NCBI GenBank assembly: GCA_964640435.1
Contig: CAZXFJ010000001.1
Span: 62,001 to 126,000 of the forward strand
Direction: 5' to 3'
DNA: 64,000 nucleotides
Origin: GWA1-39-11 sp964640435
Lineage (GTDB): Bacteria; Patescibacteriota; Microgenomatia; Levybacterales; GWA1-39-11
A model generated the notes under the pieces. It searched no databases. It was not told the origin of the DNA and saw only the letters and a list, made by a program, of their open reading frames with translations. Both the position numbers and the translations under genes were made by a program. Of the stretch, positions 8,613-18,361 are shown piece by piece; the first letter of the stretch is position 1; each line of letters opens with the position of its first letter.

Positions 8613-9225
8613 GAAAACAAAAGCTGAAAAAATTGCAAGAGAACTTAAGAAGCTATTTCCCAATCCTCATACACCATTAAATCACAGTAATCCCTGGGAG
8701 CTTTATGTTGCGGTAGCATTATCTGCTCAACAAACTGATGTTGGTGTAAATAAAGTTACGGAAACACTTTTCAAAAAATATAAAAATTTAGATGATTATC
8801 GTAAAGCATCACTTGAAGAATTTGATGGTGATATAAAAAGCATAAATTTCCATAAAGGTAAATCAAAAGCGATTAAGGCGGCTGCTGATATTATTGCGGA
8901 AAAATACAATGGTAAAATGCCACAAGAGATGGATCAGTTATTGGAGCTACCTTTTATTGGAAGAAAGACGGCAAATGTAATTTTGCAGGAAGCATTTGGG
9001 AAATCCGAGGGTATAGTGGTTGATACTCATGTAAAGAGACTTACTAATCTATTTGGGTTAACTACAAATTCCGACCCAGTAAAAATAGAAAAAGATTTGA
9101 TGGAGGAAGTTGCGCAAAAGGATTGGAGAGAATTTGGATTAGGTCTTATATATTATGGACGAACGTATTGTAAAGCCTCATGTAAGCACACAGATTGTCC
9201 TCTTCGCGAGTATATATCTAAATAA
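8605..9225 (+). CDS. nth: Endonuclease III (HhH-GPD DNA glycosylase/AP lyase)
   Basis: Base-excision repair of oxidised pyrimidines. The helix-hairpin-helix LPFIGRKTANVIL carries the catalytic lysine (K121 from this start) and VDTHVKR carries the catalytic aspartate (D140). ALSAQQTDVGVNKVT matches the family N-domain. The C-terminal iron-sulfur loop is altered: the family uses four Cys spaced 6-2-5, while here only three Cys are seen (CKASCKHTDCPL) and the last is absent, so the cluster is probably incomplete or lost. The ATG at 8605 (MDKKTKAEK) is preferred; an in-frame ATG lies at 8581. It overlaps yvcK by 8 nt. Confidence 0.88.
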   Translation: MDKKTKAEKIARELKKLFPNPHTPLNHSNPWELYVAVALSAQQTDVGVNKVTETLFKKYKNLDDYRKASLEEFDGDIKSINFHKGKSKAIKAAADIIAEKYNGKMPQEMDQLLELPFIGRKTANVILQEAFGKSEGIVVDTHVKRLTNLFGLTTNSDPVKIEKDLMEEVAQKDWREFGLGLIYYGRTYCKASCKHTDCPLREYISK

Positions 9226-12200
9226 TTATCTTCTTGTTTCTCTTTTTGTGTTAAACCACATGAAGTAAACTGTTGGAATGAAGAACAACATGATTATTCC
9301 TGAGAATGTAAGTCCTGCAATAATTGCTCCTCCTAGTCCTCGCCATAATGGATCAGTAACAGTAATTGGAATAAGACCCAAGATTGTTGCAAGAGATGTT
9401 AATGCAATTGGTTCAAGTCGAGATGCTGAAGCTTCGGAAATTGCTTCAATAAGACTCATATCATGTTTTTGGTTTTCAACGATTTTATCAACAACTAGAA
9501 TAGAATTTTTAACAACAATTCCAAAAAGAGCCAGTACTCCAATAAGTGCTGGGAATGAAAGTGGTGTTCCGGTTAGTGCAAAAATTACAAATACACCAGA
9601 GATTGAAAGTGGAATAACAAGCATAACAATTAATGCTCGTCTGAATGATGAGAACTGAATAACCATTGTGACAATAATTAAGAAGAATGAAAGAATCATC
9701 GCTGTGAGAATTGAGTTTATTGAGTTTTGATTTTCTTCATTTGCTCCTCCAGTTTTCCATTCATACCCTGATGGCAAGTGAAGATCACTATCAGCAAACT
9801 TGATTAATTCTGTATTAATTGTTTGTGAATTAAATCCTCGTCGAGCAGCAGCAGAAATTGAAATAGTTCTCTTACCACCTTCACGAGTTATTTGTGTTGG
9901 ATTGTTCTCAAGCTTTAATGTTCCCAGTGAGGCAAGAGGAATATTTCCTGTTGGTGTAGGAATATTAATTTGGTCAAGAGTATTTACAAAAGATGTTTCA
10001 TTATAAAGCCTTAGCGTAATATCTTTTTCTTCAGTTTCACCTGGGAATTTATTACTTTCAAATTTAATCCCTGATGCGTACAGCCTTAGAAGACCACCTA
10101 ATTGATCAACGGATATATTATTATCAGCAATAATTTCACTATTTGGAACAAATACTATCTTACTTGTTCCTGGTTGAATTGATTTCTCAGCGTTTGCTAT
10201 ACCAGGGTTTTTTTCAAGATATGCAACGACTTCATCTGCTTTCTTATTGAGAACAGACAAGTCATCTCCTACAAGTTTTATTTGAACATCTGCTCCAACT
10301 GGGGGACCACCAGATTGTTCAATAACCTGAAACTTTCCTGCTTGGTAATTGCTGAATTTGTTGCGAAGCTTTTCTGCTATTTCAAAAGATTCTTCTCTTT
10401 GACCTTCCTTTTTAAGATTCAATGAATATAGAAGACTATTTGAGTCACCTTGAGTTCCTCCACTTTCAGTATTAATTGAAGTTCCGAGATCAAGACTTAC
10501 GAAATTAACACCGGGAGTTTTGCTAATTTCCGAAAGCATTCTTAAACCTTCTTTTTTAGTTACATCAACATTGGTTCCAGATGCAAAATCAATACTTGCA
10601 TAAACTATATCTGAATCAGTTTTTGGAAAGAATTCATTTTTAACAAATCCAAATGGTAAAAGAAGGAATGAAAATATAGAAAAGATTACAACCATGGTCA
10701 CAACCATTCTTCGGTTTTGTCGACTTGAAATAACTTTTTGAATTAAGTCCTTGTATGCATGATTAATTCTGTCGAAGCTTATAACACCTTCTTCATAATT
10801 TCTCGATCTCAATGAATTTAATGTACGACCAAGTCTTGTTTTTGATGAGAAGCGTTTAGTTTGCATGTTTCTTACCCCTATGATCACTTTCTCTCTTAGT
10901 ATGTATACGACCATAAGTAATGAAATCAGCGCTACTATTTCAAAAGCGAATAAGTTACCTCTCGGAATAACCGAGAATAATATTCCTGCCATCATTAAGA
11001 CAAATATGATTTGGAAAAGTATTTTTACTCTTCCAGGAACCTGAGGTCTTAGTAAGATAACGACGAGCGGAAGTGTGATAAACATTGCAACAAAGAAAGA
11101 AGAAATAAGCGCAGTTGACACAACTATTGGAATTGATTTAATAAATTCACCAATAATTCCACTTGCTAAAAGTAATGGTAAAAATGCCCAAACAGTAGTA
11201 ATTGTTGTTGTTGCAACTGGAGTTAAAAAGTCACGCCATACGAGAAGTCCTGTTTCAATCGGTGTAAATCTTTTCGTCTTGTAGTAAAAGCTCATTGCAG
11301 AAATAACAACAACTGTATCGTCCACTAAGAGTCCTAGGGATAAGATAAGAGAGAAAAGAGAAAGAAAATTAAGCGTAATTCCTGTTTGCTGCATTATTAT
11401 AAAGGTTATTAAGAAAGATAATGGTGCAGAAAGAGAGGATACAACCGCCTGTCTTGGTCCAAGGAAAATAAATAGAACAAGTACGACTAAGAATACAGTG
11501 ATAAGAAAATCACGTGTAAGCTCAGAAAATTGATGATCAATTTCTTCAGAAGTGTTTACTAAATTAACGGCTTCAAACCTGCCTTCGCCACGAGCAGCAA
11601 TTTCATCATCTACAGTTTTATGAGCAGCACTTACAGCTCGGTTTATGTTAAATGTTTTAACACGTAAGACATTAAAAGTAACAGATCTTTGTGATTCTCT
11701 TCCAGGGTATGCGATAAATGATTGATTCTGTCCAGGTTTTGGACTTTCATAGATCTGAGCTATTTCAGACAATGAAACATTTTGCCCATTTAAATTTACT
11801 CTTGTTTTTCTTATGTCATCAATTGTTGAAATTGCAGGGTCGATTGTTAGTGAAAAGTTGCTATTTTCTGTTCTAACAGACCCTGCTGGAAAACTCTTAA
11901 ATCCACTAGTTACTGCAGATGATAACTGGAATGGATTGACTCCATATGAAGAGTAAACCTCAGGGTTAACTATTATTTTTATCTCTGTTTCCTCAAGACC
12001 AGCGACTCCAACTGAATCAATTTCTGGTAAATCTTCTAGTTTTTGTTTTAGATGGGTTGCAAATTTGAAAAGACTTCCATCATCAGCAGTTGTTGTTAGA
12101 ACAAAAGTCCAAACTGGAGAATTCTCAAAGTCTAATTTTATGACACGAGGAGAAATTACATCATCGGGTAAGTCAGTTATTGAGTCAACCGCAGATTGTA

Positions 12201-12582
12201 CATCAGATTTTGCTTTATCAACATCAACTCCTGATTCAAATTCAATTGTTACAGTTGAAGCATTTTCAACAGAATTTGAAGTTACAGTTTTTACTTTATC
12301 AAGACTGTTGACAGCATCTTCAATAGGTATAGTTACAAGCGACTCAACGTCAGCTGGTCCTGCTCCTGGTAAAACAGTAGAAACCAATACATATGGTAGG
12401 TTAACTTGGGGATTTAGATCTCGAGGTAGAGTAAAAAACGCGTTAAGACCAACACCTATTACTAAAAGGAGTAATAGAACTACTAGTCTTGGATTCTTCA
12501 GATAAGAAGCTACTTTTGAATTAGCAAGCTTTTGGTCGAATCTGAGGAATTTTAAAAATTCATCTTTTCGTGGTTTTGGCAT
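9226..12582 (-). CDS. RND-family efflux/export transporter (AcrB-like)
   Basis: 1118-residue proton-driven transporter of the HAE1/AcrB type with the usual duplicated layout: a first helix near residue 30 (LVVLLLLLVIGVGLNAFF), a large external loop with PGAGPADVESLVTIPIE, a helix bundle, a second external loop, and a second bundle. The proton-relay pair Asp-Asp is present in GLLVDDTVVVISAM, and the matching lysine in GIVVKNSILVVDKIV. An extra cytoplasmic segment of about 50 residues lies near residues 560-615. It starts 1 nt after the adaptor gene stop. No outer-membrane channel gene is nearby, so in a single-membrane cell it may export lipids or peptides to the outer leaflet or wall (inference). 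Confidence 0.9.
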   Translation of the reverse strand: MPKPRKDEFLKFLRFDQKLANSKVASYLKNPRLVVLLLLLVIGVGLNAFFTLPRDLNPQVNLPYVLVSTVLPGAGPADVESLVTIPIEDAVNSLDKVKTVTSNSVENASTVTIEFESGVDVDKAKSDVQSAVDSITDLPDDVISPRVIKLDFENSPVWTFVLTTTADDGSLFKFATHLKQKLEDLPEIDSVGVAGLEETEIKIIVNPEVYSSYGVNPFQLSSAVTSGFKSFPAGSVRTENSNFSLTIDPAISTIDDIRKTRVNLNGQNVSLSEIAQIYESPKPGQNQSFIAYPGRESQRSVTFNVLRVKTFNINRAVSAAHKTVDDEIAARGEGRFEAVNLVNTSEEIDHQFSELTRDFLITVFLVVLVLFIFLGPRQAVVSSLSAPLSFLITFIIMQQTGITLNFLSLFSLILSLGLLVDDTVVVISAMSFYYKTKRFTPIETGLLVWRDFLTPVATTTITTVWAFLPLLLASGIIGEFIKSIPIVVSTALISSFFVAMFITLPLVVILLRPQVPGRVKILFQIIFVLMMAGILFSVIPRGNLFAFEIVALISLLMVVYILREKVIIGVRNMQTKRFSSKTRLGRTLNSLRSRNYEEGVISFDRINHAYKDLIQKVISSRQNRRMVVTMVVIFSIFSFLLLPFGFVKNEFFPKTDSDIVYASIDFASGTNVDVTKKEGLRMLSEISKTPGVNFVSLDLGTSINTESGGTQGDSNSLLYSLNLKKEGQREESFEIAEKLRNKFSNYQAGKFQVIEQSGGPPVGADVQIKLVGDDLSVLNKKADEVVAYLEKNPGIANAEKSIQPGTSKIVFVPNSEIIADNNISVDQLGGLLRLYASGIKFESNKFPGETEEKDITLRLYNETSFVNTLDQINIPTPTGNIPLASLGTLKLENNPTQITREGGKRTISISAAARRGFNSQTINTELIKFADSDLHLPSGYEWKTGGANEENQNSINSILTAMILSFFLIIVTMVIQFSSFRRALIVMLVIPLSISGVFVIFALTGTPLSFPALIGVLALFGIVVKNSILVVDKIVENQKHDMSLIEAISEASASRLEPIALTSLATILGLIPITVTDPLWRGLGGAIIAGLTFSGIIMLFFIPTVYFMWFNTKRETRR

Positions 12583-12583
12583 A

Positions 12584-14092
12584 TTAGTTACTTATTTTTA
12601 CTTTTTCGCCTTCTATGACATTTCTATCCAAAATTACTGAATCCTGTGAACCAAGTCCAGCAGTAATAGCTACGTTTGATCCAACTATATCTCCTAGTTC
12701 GACTTTTTTAGCAACAACTTTTCCATTTTTAGCAACGTATGTATAAGCTCCCTCTTGGGTTTGGAAAACAATATCTATAGGAAGGTATGGAATAGTTGAT
12801 ACTGAATCAGCGTTTCCTATTGGTATTTCTACCTTTATATACTGACCATCTGTTACTGATGAATAGAGCGTATCAGGGAGAGCATAAATAACTGAATTTA
12901 AGGGTCCGTCAGTTGCTTCATTTGATACAAATTCAGGCATAATATTGTACTTTTTACCTTTTATATAAAAAGTGCTTTCTTCAATTCGTGAAACTTTACC
13001 AGCTGTTTCGTAGGGAACTGTAACGGTAGCTGTTGCTGCTTGATTATTGCTCGATATTGTTACAAGTGGAGTACCTGGATTTACGGCTTGGCCATAGCTT
13101 ACATGTACTTTTTCTACAACCCCATCAAATGGTGCTGCTGGATACATTGTTGCTTCGGAAATCTGAGCAAGCTGAAGTTGAAGCTTGCTTATTTCAAGAC
13201 CCATTCTTAAAGCTTTTTCTTGTACATCAAGCTGTTTAAGTGTTAAGTCGTGAGCTAAATCAGCAAGCCTCGTAGGAGGATTATTTGTATCTGCCGCAAA
13301 TCTTGCTTGGCGTTGAGCTGCTTCAAGTTGTGCTTGTCCTGCTCTATATTGAGCAATTTGTTGTCTTAATCCAAGAATTTGATCAGGAGCTCCTCCACTG
13401 GATTCAAGAGCTGATAAACTTGTTTCAAGACTTACAATAATTGAAGCATTTAAATCAATAACTCGTCTTGTATCTGTAATTGATTGTTCAGTAATTTGTC
13501 TTTGTTCATCAGCGCTCTCTCTTGATTGGTCAGCGATTTCTCTTTGGTTTCCTATTATTCCCTTCTGAGTATCAAAAGTATCTTTTGTATTCATGTACTG
13601 AGTTGCAGCAATCTCCCGAGATACACTTAATGCATTTCCTCCTTGGTAATTACTTGAAAGACTTACTAAGTTTTGACCGCGTGTAACAACCTGTCCTTCT
13701 ACAACATTAATTCCTGAAACAATACCAGGAGTCTGTGCAACTATTTGAATAACACCCTTTTTATCAATCTTTGCACTGAAAGTCGCACGAGGAGCTTTTC
13801 CAATTTGGTAAATAGCAACTTCTTTTGCGGCAGAGGCAGTATTTGCTTCTTTTGGTTTTGGAGTAAGAATAGTATTTAAAATCATCACTAAAAGAAGTAT
13901 GACAAGAGCAATGAAAAAACTCGCCATTGGGCGACGCTTAATGTATTTAGTTGTTTTTGTTGTTAGACTTTTTCGTCTTTCTCCAAATCTAAGATCAGAA
14001 AACTTTGAAGATATTGAGTTTTTAACACGTGAAAAAAAAGTACCTTTAGTACCACGAGAGGAGCTTCTTGATCGATTAATTCTTCTGGCCAT
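12584..14092 (-). CDS. RND/HlyD-type membrane fusion (adaptor) protein
   Basis: 502 residues: a basic Ser/Arg-rich cytoplasmic N-terminus (about 55 aa), one transmembrane helix (MASFFIALVILLLVMILNTIL), a lipoyl-like half motif (GIVSGINVVEGQVVTRGQNLVSL), a long alpha-hairpin of coiled coil (about residues 135-300, rich in Gln), the second lipoyl half (APFDGVVEKVHVSYGQAVNPGTPLVTI), then beta-barrel and membrane-proximal regions ending ILDRNVIEGEKVKI. This is the standard partner of RND pumps and is first in the two-gene operon. The long cytoplasmic extension is unusual for periplasmic adaptors. Confidence 0.87.
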   Translation of the reverse strand: MARRINRSRSSSRGTKGTFFSRVKNSISSKFSDLRFGERRKSLTTKTTKYIKRRPMASFFIALVILLLVMILNTILTPKPKEANTASAAKEVAIYQIGKAPRATFSAKIDKKGVIQIVAQTPGIVSGINVVEGQVVTRGQNLVSLSSNYQGGNALSVSREIAATQYMNTKDTFDTQKGIIGNQREIADQSRESADEQRQITEQSITDTRRVIDLNASIIVSLETSLSALESSGGAPDQILGLRQQIAQYRAGQAQLEAAQRQARFAADTNNPPTRLADLAHDLTLKQLDVQEKALRMGLEISKLQLQLAQISEATMYPAAPFDGVVEKVHVSYGQAVNPGTPLVTISSNNQAATATVTVPYETAGKVSRIEESTFYIKGKKYNIMPEFVSNEATDGPLNSVIYALPDTLYSSVTDGQYIKVEIPIGNADSVSTIPYLPIDIVFQTQEGAYTYVAKNGKVVAKKVELGDIVGSNVAITAGLGSQDSVILDRNVIEGEKVKISN

Positions 14093-14205
14093 TGAAAGGT
14101 TACCTAGAGGGAAATGATGGACAGTTCAAGTGGGCAGCCTGAGTAACTATAAGATTGTACGTTACGTGTACTGAAATGTCAAGAAATGATTGCAATTTAA
14201 CATGC

Positions 14206-14211
14206 TATAAT
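14206..14211 (+). promoter_or_regulatory. Extended -10 of alaS, leaderless start
   Basis: TATAAT preceded by TGC (an extended -10) ends 7 nt before the ATG at 14219. The 126-bp region from 14093 also serves the divergent RND operon, whose promoter may be TATAGT on the minus strand near 14137-14142. Confidence 0.65.
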
Positions 14212-14218
14212 AGTACGC

Positions 14219-16012
14219 ATGACAGCTTCCCAAATTCTTGAAAAGTACATTAAGTTTTATGAAGAAAGAGGGCATAAAAGGATACCTAGTTCTTCTCTTG
14301 TCCCCCTTAATGACCCATCAACTTTATTTACATCATCCGGAATGCAGCCATTAGTGCCATATTTATTAGGAGAAACACATCCTCAAGGTAAAAGACTGGT
14401 TAATTCGCAAAATTCATTCAGAGCTCAGGATATTGATGAGATAGGGGATAGTCGTCATACAACTTTTTTTAGAATGCTAGGAAACTGGTCACTGGGTGAT
14501 TACTTCAAAAAAGAACAGATTCCATGGGTTTTTGAACTTTTAACCAAAGAGTTAAATATTAATCCAGAAAAATTATACGTCACTGTTTTTGAAGGATATG
14601 GCGAAATTGAGCGTGATTTTGAAGCAGCAGATATTTGGAAAGAACTTTTTGCATCAGTTGGTTTAAGCGGAGAAGAGCGAATTTTCTACTATGGAGTTGA
14701 AAAAAATTGGTGGTCAAGATCTGGGGTTCCAGACAAAATGCCAGTTGGTGAACCTGGCGGACCTGATTCAGAAGTTTTTTTTGAGTTTGATGTAGAGCAT
14801 GACAGACAATTTGGTGACAAGTGTCATGTAAATTGTGACTGCGGAAAATATGTAGAAATTGGGAATTCTGTTTTTATGCAATACAAAAAAAATACAGATG
14901 GTTTTGAAGAATTACCTCAGAAAAATGTTGATTTTGGTGGAGGGCTTGAGAGATTGGTAATGGCAACTGAAAGTAAGCAAGATATTTTTGAAACATCACT
15001 TTTTTTTCCAATTATTGAGACAATCTCAAATACAACTGCAAAGAAATACGAAGAAAATAAGCGAGAAATGAGAATTGTTGCAGATCATTTAATTTCTAGT
15101 GCTTTTATCACTGCAAATGGTGTTCGACCTGCGAATAAAGAGCAAGGGTATATCCTTAGGCGACTACTTCGTCGTGCTTTTGATAACTTTTATGCGCTTA
15201 ATGGCGACACAATAGTTCCGATTATTGAAAAAATTGTTGATCAATACAAAGAAACTGATGAATATTTATTAGAAAAATATGAAGAAATAAAGAATGTAAT
15301 TCTCGAAGAAGAACAGAAATATAAGAATACTCTTTCAGAAGCAAAGAAGTTTATTTCCAAAAGATACAAAAGAACAGGTGATGAATTAATGGGTGTAACT
15401 GAAATATCAGCAGATGATGCATTTATTCTTTATACGACTCATGGTCTTTCGCCAACTCAAATTAAAAGTCTTGGTTTTCAATTTGATGATCAAAAATTTG
15501 CAGAAAAAATGGAAGAGCATCAGAGTTTATCTCGAAAAGGCGCAGAGCATAAATTTGCTGGTGGACTAGCAGATCATGAGGAACTAACAATTAAAGGGCA
15601 TACCGCAACTCACCTTTTACAGCAAGCACTACGTGATGTTTTAGGTGATCAAATTCACCAAACAGGATCAAATATTACAACGGAAAGATTAAGATTTGAT
15701 TTTAATCTTGATAGAAAATTGACCGAAGAAGAAATTGAAAAGGTGGAAAAAATAGTTCGGGAAAAGATAGAAGAAAATCTTCCAGTTCGTTTTGAGATTA
15801 TGCCAATAGAGAAAGCTCGTAAAACTGGTGCGATTGGTCTTTTTGATGATAAATACAATAAAGACGTAAAAGTATATTTTATAGGTGATTATTCGAAAGA
15901 ATTGTGCGGAGGTCCTCATGTCGATTTTACAGGAGAGATTAAAAGTTTTAAAATAATTAAAGAAGAGAGCCTTGGTAAAACCAACAGGCGTATTTATGCT
16001 GTTGTAGAGTAG
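14219..16012 (+). CDS. alaS: Alanyl-tRNA synthetase, short form without C-Ala domain
   Basis: Charges tRNA-Ala. The class II catalytic core starts at once (ASQILEKYIKFYEERGHKRIPSSSL; LFTSSGMQP; FFRMLGNWSLGDYFK; NVDFGGGLERL). The editing domain has its zinc ligands HTATH (His461, His465) and CGGPH (Cys563, His567). At 597 residues it ends directly after the editing domain, whereas typical bacterial AlaRS is about 875 residues and carries a C-terminal DHHA1/C-Ala domain that helps dimerise and bind the tRNA elbow. The stop is clean, and the next gene begins 11 nt later, so this is a genuine short form rather than a frameshift. Confidence 0.93.
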   Translation: MTASQILEKYIKFYEERGHKRIPSSSLVPLNDPSTLFTSSGMQPLVPYLLGETHPQGKRLVNSQNSFRAQDIDEIGDSRHTTFFRMLGNWSLGDYFKKEQIPWVFELLTKELNINPEKLYVTVFEGYGEIERDFEAADIWKELFASVGLSGEERIFYYGVEKNWWSRSGVPDKMPVGEPGGPDSEVFFEFDVEHDRQFGDKCHVNCDCGKYVEIGNSVFMQYKKNTDGFEELPQKNVDFGGGLERLVMATESKQDIFETSLFFPIIETISNTTAKKYEENKREMRIVADHLISSAFITANGVRPANKEQGYILRRLLRRAFDNFYALNGDTIVPIIEKIVDQYKETDEYLLEKYEEIKNVILEEEQKYKNTLSEAKKFISKRYKRTGDELMGVTEISADDAFILYTTHGLSPTQIKSLGFQFDDQKFAEKMEEHQSLSRKGAEHKFAGGLADHEELTIKGHTATHLLQQALRDVLGDQIHQTGSNITTERLRFDFNLDRKLTEEEIEKVEKIVREKIEENLPVRFEIMPIEKARKTGAIGLFDDKYNKDVKVYFIGDYSKELCGGPHVDFTGEIKSFKIIKEESLGKTNRRIYAVVE

Positions 16013-16023
16013 GGCTAAATTTT

Positions 16024-18360
16024 ATGAATCTGCCTTTTTTAAAAAGCGAAAAGCCGCAAAAAAATTTCTTTTTATCTCTGTTGTACAAGCCATATAAGGT
16101 AAGTGCGATTTTATTTGAAGAGATAAATTCAAAACTTTTTATTCTTTCCACTTCTGATCAAGATACTACGAAAAGTGCCGATGAGTTAACAGCTGATGAA
16201 TTACTAAATATTTCAGATAAAGTTGTTAGTAGTGTTGAGCCAAGTCTTCCAGAAGGTGCAACAGTTGAAAAAACTATTTTTTCTGTTCCTTACGAGTGGG
16301 TTACGGATGGAAAAATTAGCGCTGAGTATCTTGAGAAGTTAAAAAAAGTTTGTCAGGATTTAGGACTTATTCCTGTGGGGTATTTAATTTCAATTGAAGC
16401 AATTATTTCCCATCTTGAGCATAAAGAGGGAGCCCCTGTTTCGGCTATTTTTGTTGAGGTTGCGGTCAAGAAAATGATTGTATATCTTGTCCGTGCTGGG
16501 AAAATCTTAGAGGTACATTCGGCTGACATTGAAAAAGGGGCACTTCCCACAGCAGAATCCTTATTAAAACAAATAAATACCGTAGATGTTTTGCCTTCAA
16601 GAATTATTTTGCTGGATTATAAAAATGCAGCAGCAATGCAACAGGACTTCATATCGCATACCTGGTCCAGTGATATTTCATTTCTTCATTTACCTCAGGT
16701 ATTAGTTCTTGAAAAAGGTTTTGAGGACGAAGCGGCAGTTAATGGGGTAGCTATACAAATGGACCTTGAGGTCTTACATGATACTTCCGCACTTAGGAAA
16801 GTAGAGAGCGAAAACATAAGTATCGGGGATAAAAAAGACATTGAAGAACCTTTTGAAAAAGAAGAGGTTACTGAGGAAATTGAAGAGGCTTCAGCTGAAG
16901 AACTTGGTTTTGTTAAAGAGAGGGATGTCGCTGATGAAGAGATAAAGATGGAAGAGGCTGAAGCTACTGGTGATGGGATTTCTGATGATGGCGAGCCTGT
17001 AATTCGAGAGGCAGGAAAAATAAACGAAGAGTCGAATATTTCTATAATTGAACCAAATGATCCCCCTGAATCTCAGGATTTTGATCCAGAAACAAAAAAT
17101 GTTGCCGCAGGTATACCAATACTTTCATCATTACCCATGTTGTCAAATTTTTCTTTTCCAAGCACAATAAGAGAGATACAGAGGAAAATTAAAATACCTA
17201 ATTTAAAATCTTTTTTTGCTGGAGGAAACAATTCGATGAAAATAAAAGCTGCGATTGCATTAGGTGTAGTAATAGTTGCAATAGTTATTATCTCCGTTCT
17301 TTATTACAACGTAATTCTAAAAGCTGAAGTTTCTGTTTTTTCTGATAGAAAAACAGTAGATAAAAGTCAGGAAGTAACTTTTTCAGAAAACCCTTCTGAC
17401 TCAAGCTCAATAAAAATAACTCTGAAAGAGCAAACAGAGAAAGGTGATGATACGAAGAATGCTAGTGGAACGAAAGATACTGGGGAGACAGCAAAGGGGA
17501 GTATTGTGGTTTATAACAAGACAGAAAGTGAGAAATCATTTCCTAAAGGAACTGTGATAGTTGGCCCAAATAGTCTTGAATTTGAAACTCAAAGTGACAT
17601 TAAAATTGCCTCAACCAGTGCATTCTCAACAAGTCTTTCATCGGCAAGTGTTAAGGTCGAGGCATCAAAGTTCGGTAAAGAATATAATCTTCCTTCAGGA
17701 TCTAATTTCACAATTAAAGGTTCATCCTCAAGTAACTATATTGCTAAAAATTCAGAAGCCTTGACTGGTGGTACTAAGAAAACAACCACTGTTGTTTCGC
17801 AAAAAGATTTAGATCAACTACTAACGCAAGTTGAAGAAAAGCTTGAGAAGAATGCGATTGAGGCAGTTAAACAGCAAATAGGTTCATCGGGGGATGTAAT
17901 TCCTCAAGCACTTTCTGTTGACGTTGTTGAGAAAAACTACACTAAAAAAGTTGGAGCAGAGAGTGGAAGTGTTGGGATTTCTGCCGAGGTTAGATATTCC
18001 ATAGGAAGTTATAGTCGGGATGATATTCAAAAAGTTGTTGATTCATTGTCTTCAGGAGATATACCTGGAACATATAAGATTAATATGGATAATTCAAAAA
18101 TTGAAGTGGTCGATGTAAAAGTAGATAATGACAATAATGCCTCAGCAACTCTTAAGGTCAATGCAACTTACGAGCCGGAAATTGATAGTGCAAAATTGGC
18201 AACAGAGCTTAAAGGAAACGGTGAATCAAAAGCTATCGAAAAAATAAAAAGTATAAATGGGGTTACAGATGTTGTCATAAAGTTTTCAAGAAAAATTCCA
18301 TTCTTCCCTAATATGCTGCCTGCTAATAGTAAAAACATAGACGTACAGGTTAAGAAATAA
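16024..18360 (+). CDS. Actin-like/PilM-type cytoplasmic domain fused to a membrane-anchored surface domain
   Basis: 778-residue protein. Residues about 1-255 resemble a degenerate FtsA/PilM-like actin fold (KVSAILFEEINSKLFIL; APVSAIFVEVAVKKMIVYLVRAGKI). A very acidic linker follows (about 260-370), then one transmembrane helix (about 408-430, AIALGVVIVAIVIISVLYY). The external region of about 345 residues has Ser/Thr-rich beta-type segments (GSIVVYNKTESEKSFPKGT) and alternating coil/beta units (KDLDQLLTQVEEKLEKNAIE) reminiscent of baseplate-J-like wall proteins. The sortase gene begins 1 nt after its stop, so the two probably act together at the surface. Function unknown; the actin-like call is by pattern only. 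Confidence 0.6.
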   Translation: MNLPFLKSEKPQKNFFLSLLYKPYKVSAILFEEINSKLFILSTSDQDTTKSADELTADELLNISDKVVSSVEPSLPEGATVEKTIFSVPYEWVTDGKISAEYLEKLKKVCQDLGLIPVGYLISIEAIISHLEHKEGAPVSAIFVEVAVKKMIVYLVRAGKILEVHSADIEKGALPTAESLLKQINTVDVLPSRIILLDYKNAAAMQQDFISHTWSSDISFLHLPQVLVLEKGFEDEAAVNGVAIQMDLEVLHDTSALRKVESENISIGDKKDIEEPFEKEEVTEEIEEASAEELGFVKERDVADEEIKMEEAEATGDGISDDGEPVIREAGKINEESNISIIEPNDPPESQDFDPETKNVAAGIPILSSLPMLSNFSFPSTIREIQRKIKIPNLKSFFAGGNNSMKIKAAIALGVVIVAIVIISVLYYNVILKAEVSVFSDRKTVDKSQEVTFSENPSDSSSIKITLKEQTEKGDDTKNASGTKDTGETAKGSIVVYNKTESEKSFPKGTVIVGPNSLEFETQSDIKIASTSAFSTSLSSASVKVEASKFGKEYNLPSGSNFTIKGSSSSNYIAKNSEALTGGTKKTTTVVSQKDLDQLLTQVEEKLEKNAIEAVKQQIGSSGDVIPQALSVDVVEKNYTKKVGAESGSVGISAEVRYSIGSYSRDDIQKVVDSLSSGDIPGTYKINMDNSKIEVVDVKVDNDNNASATLKVNATYEPEIDSAKLATELKGNGESKAIEKIKSINGVTDVVIKFSRKIPFFPNMLPANSKNIDVQVKK

Positions 18361-18361
18361 A

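Noticed and set aside
16024..18360. Phage origin suggested by the baseplate-J-like external segment
   Set aside because: No phage genes nearby; the protein has a membrane anchor and an adjacent sortase, so a cell-surface role fits better.
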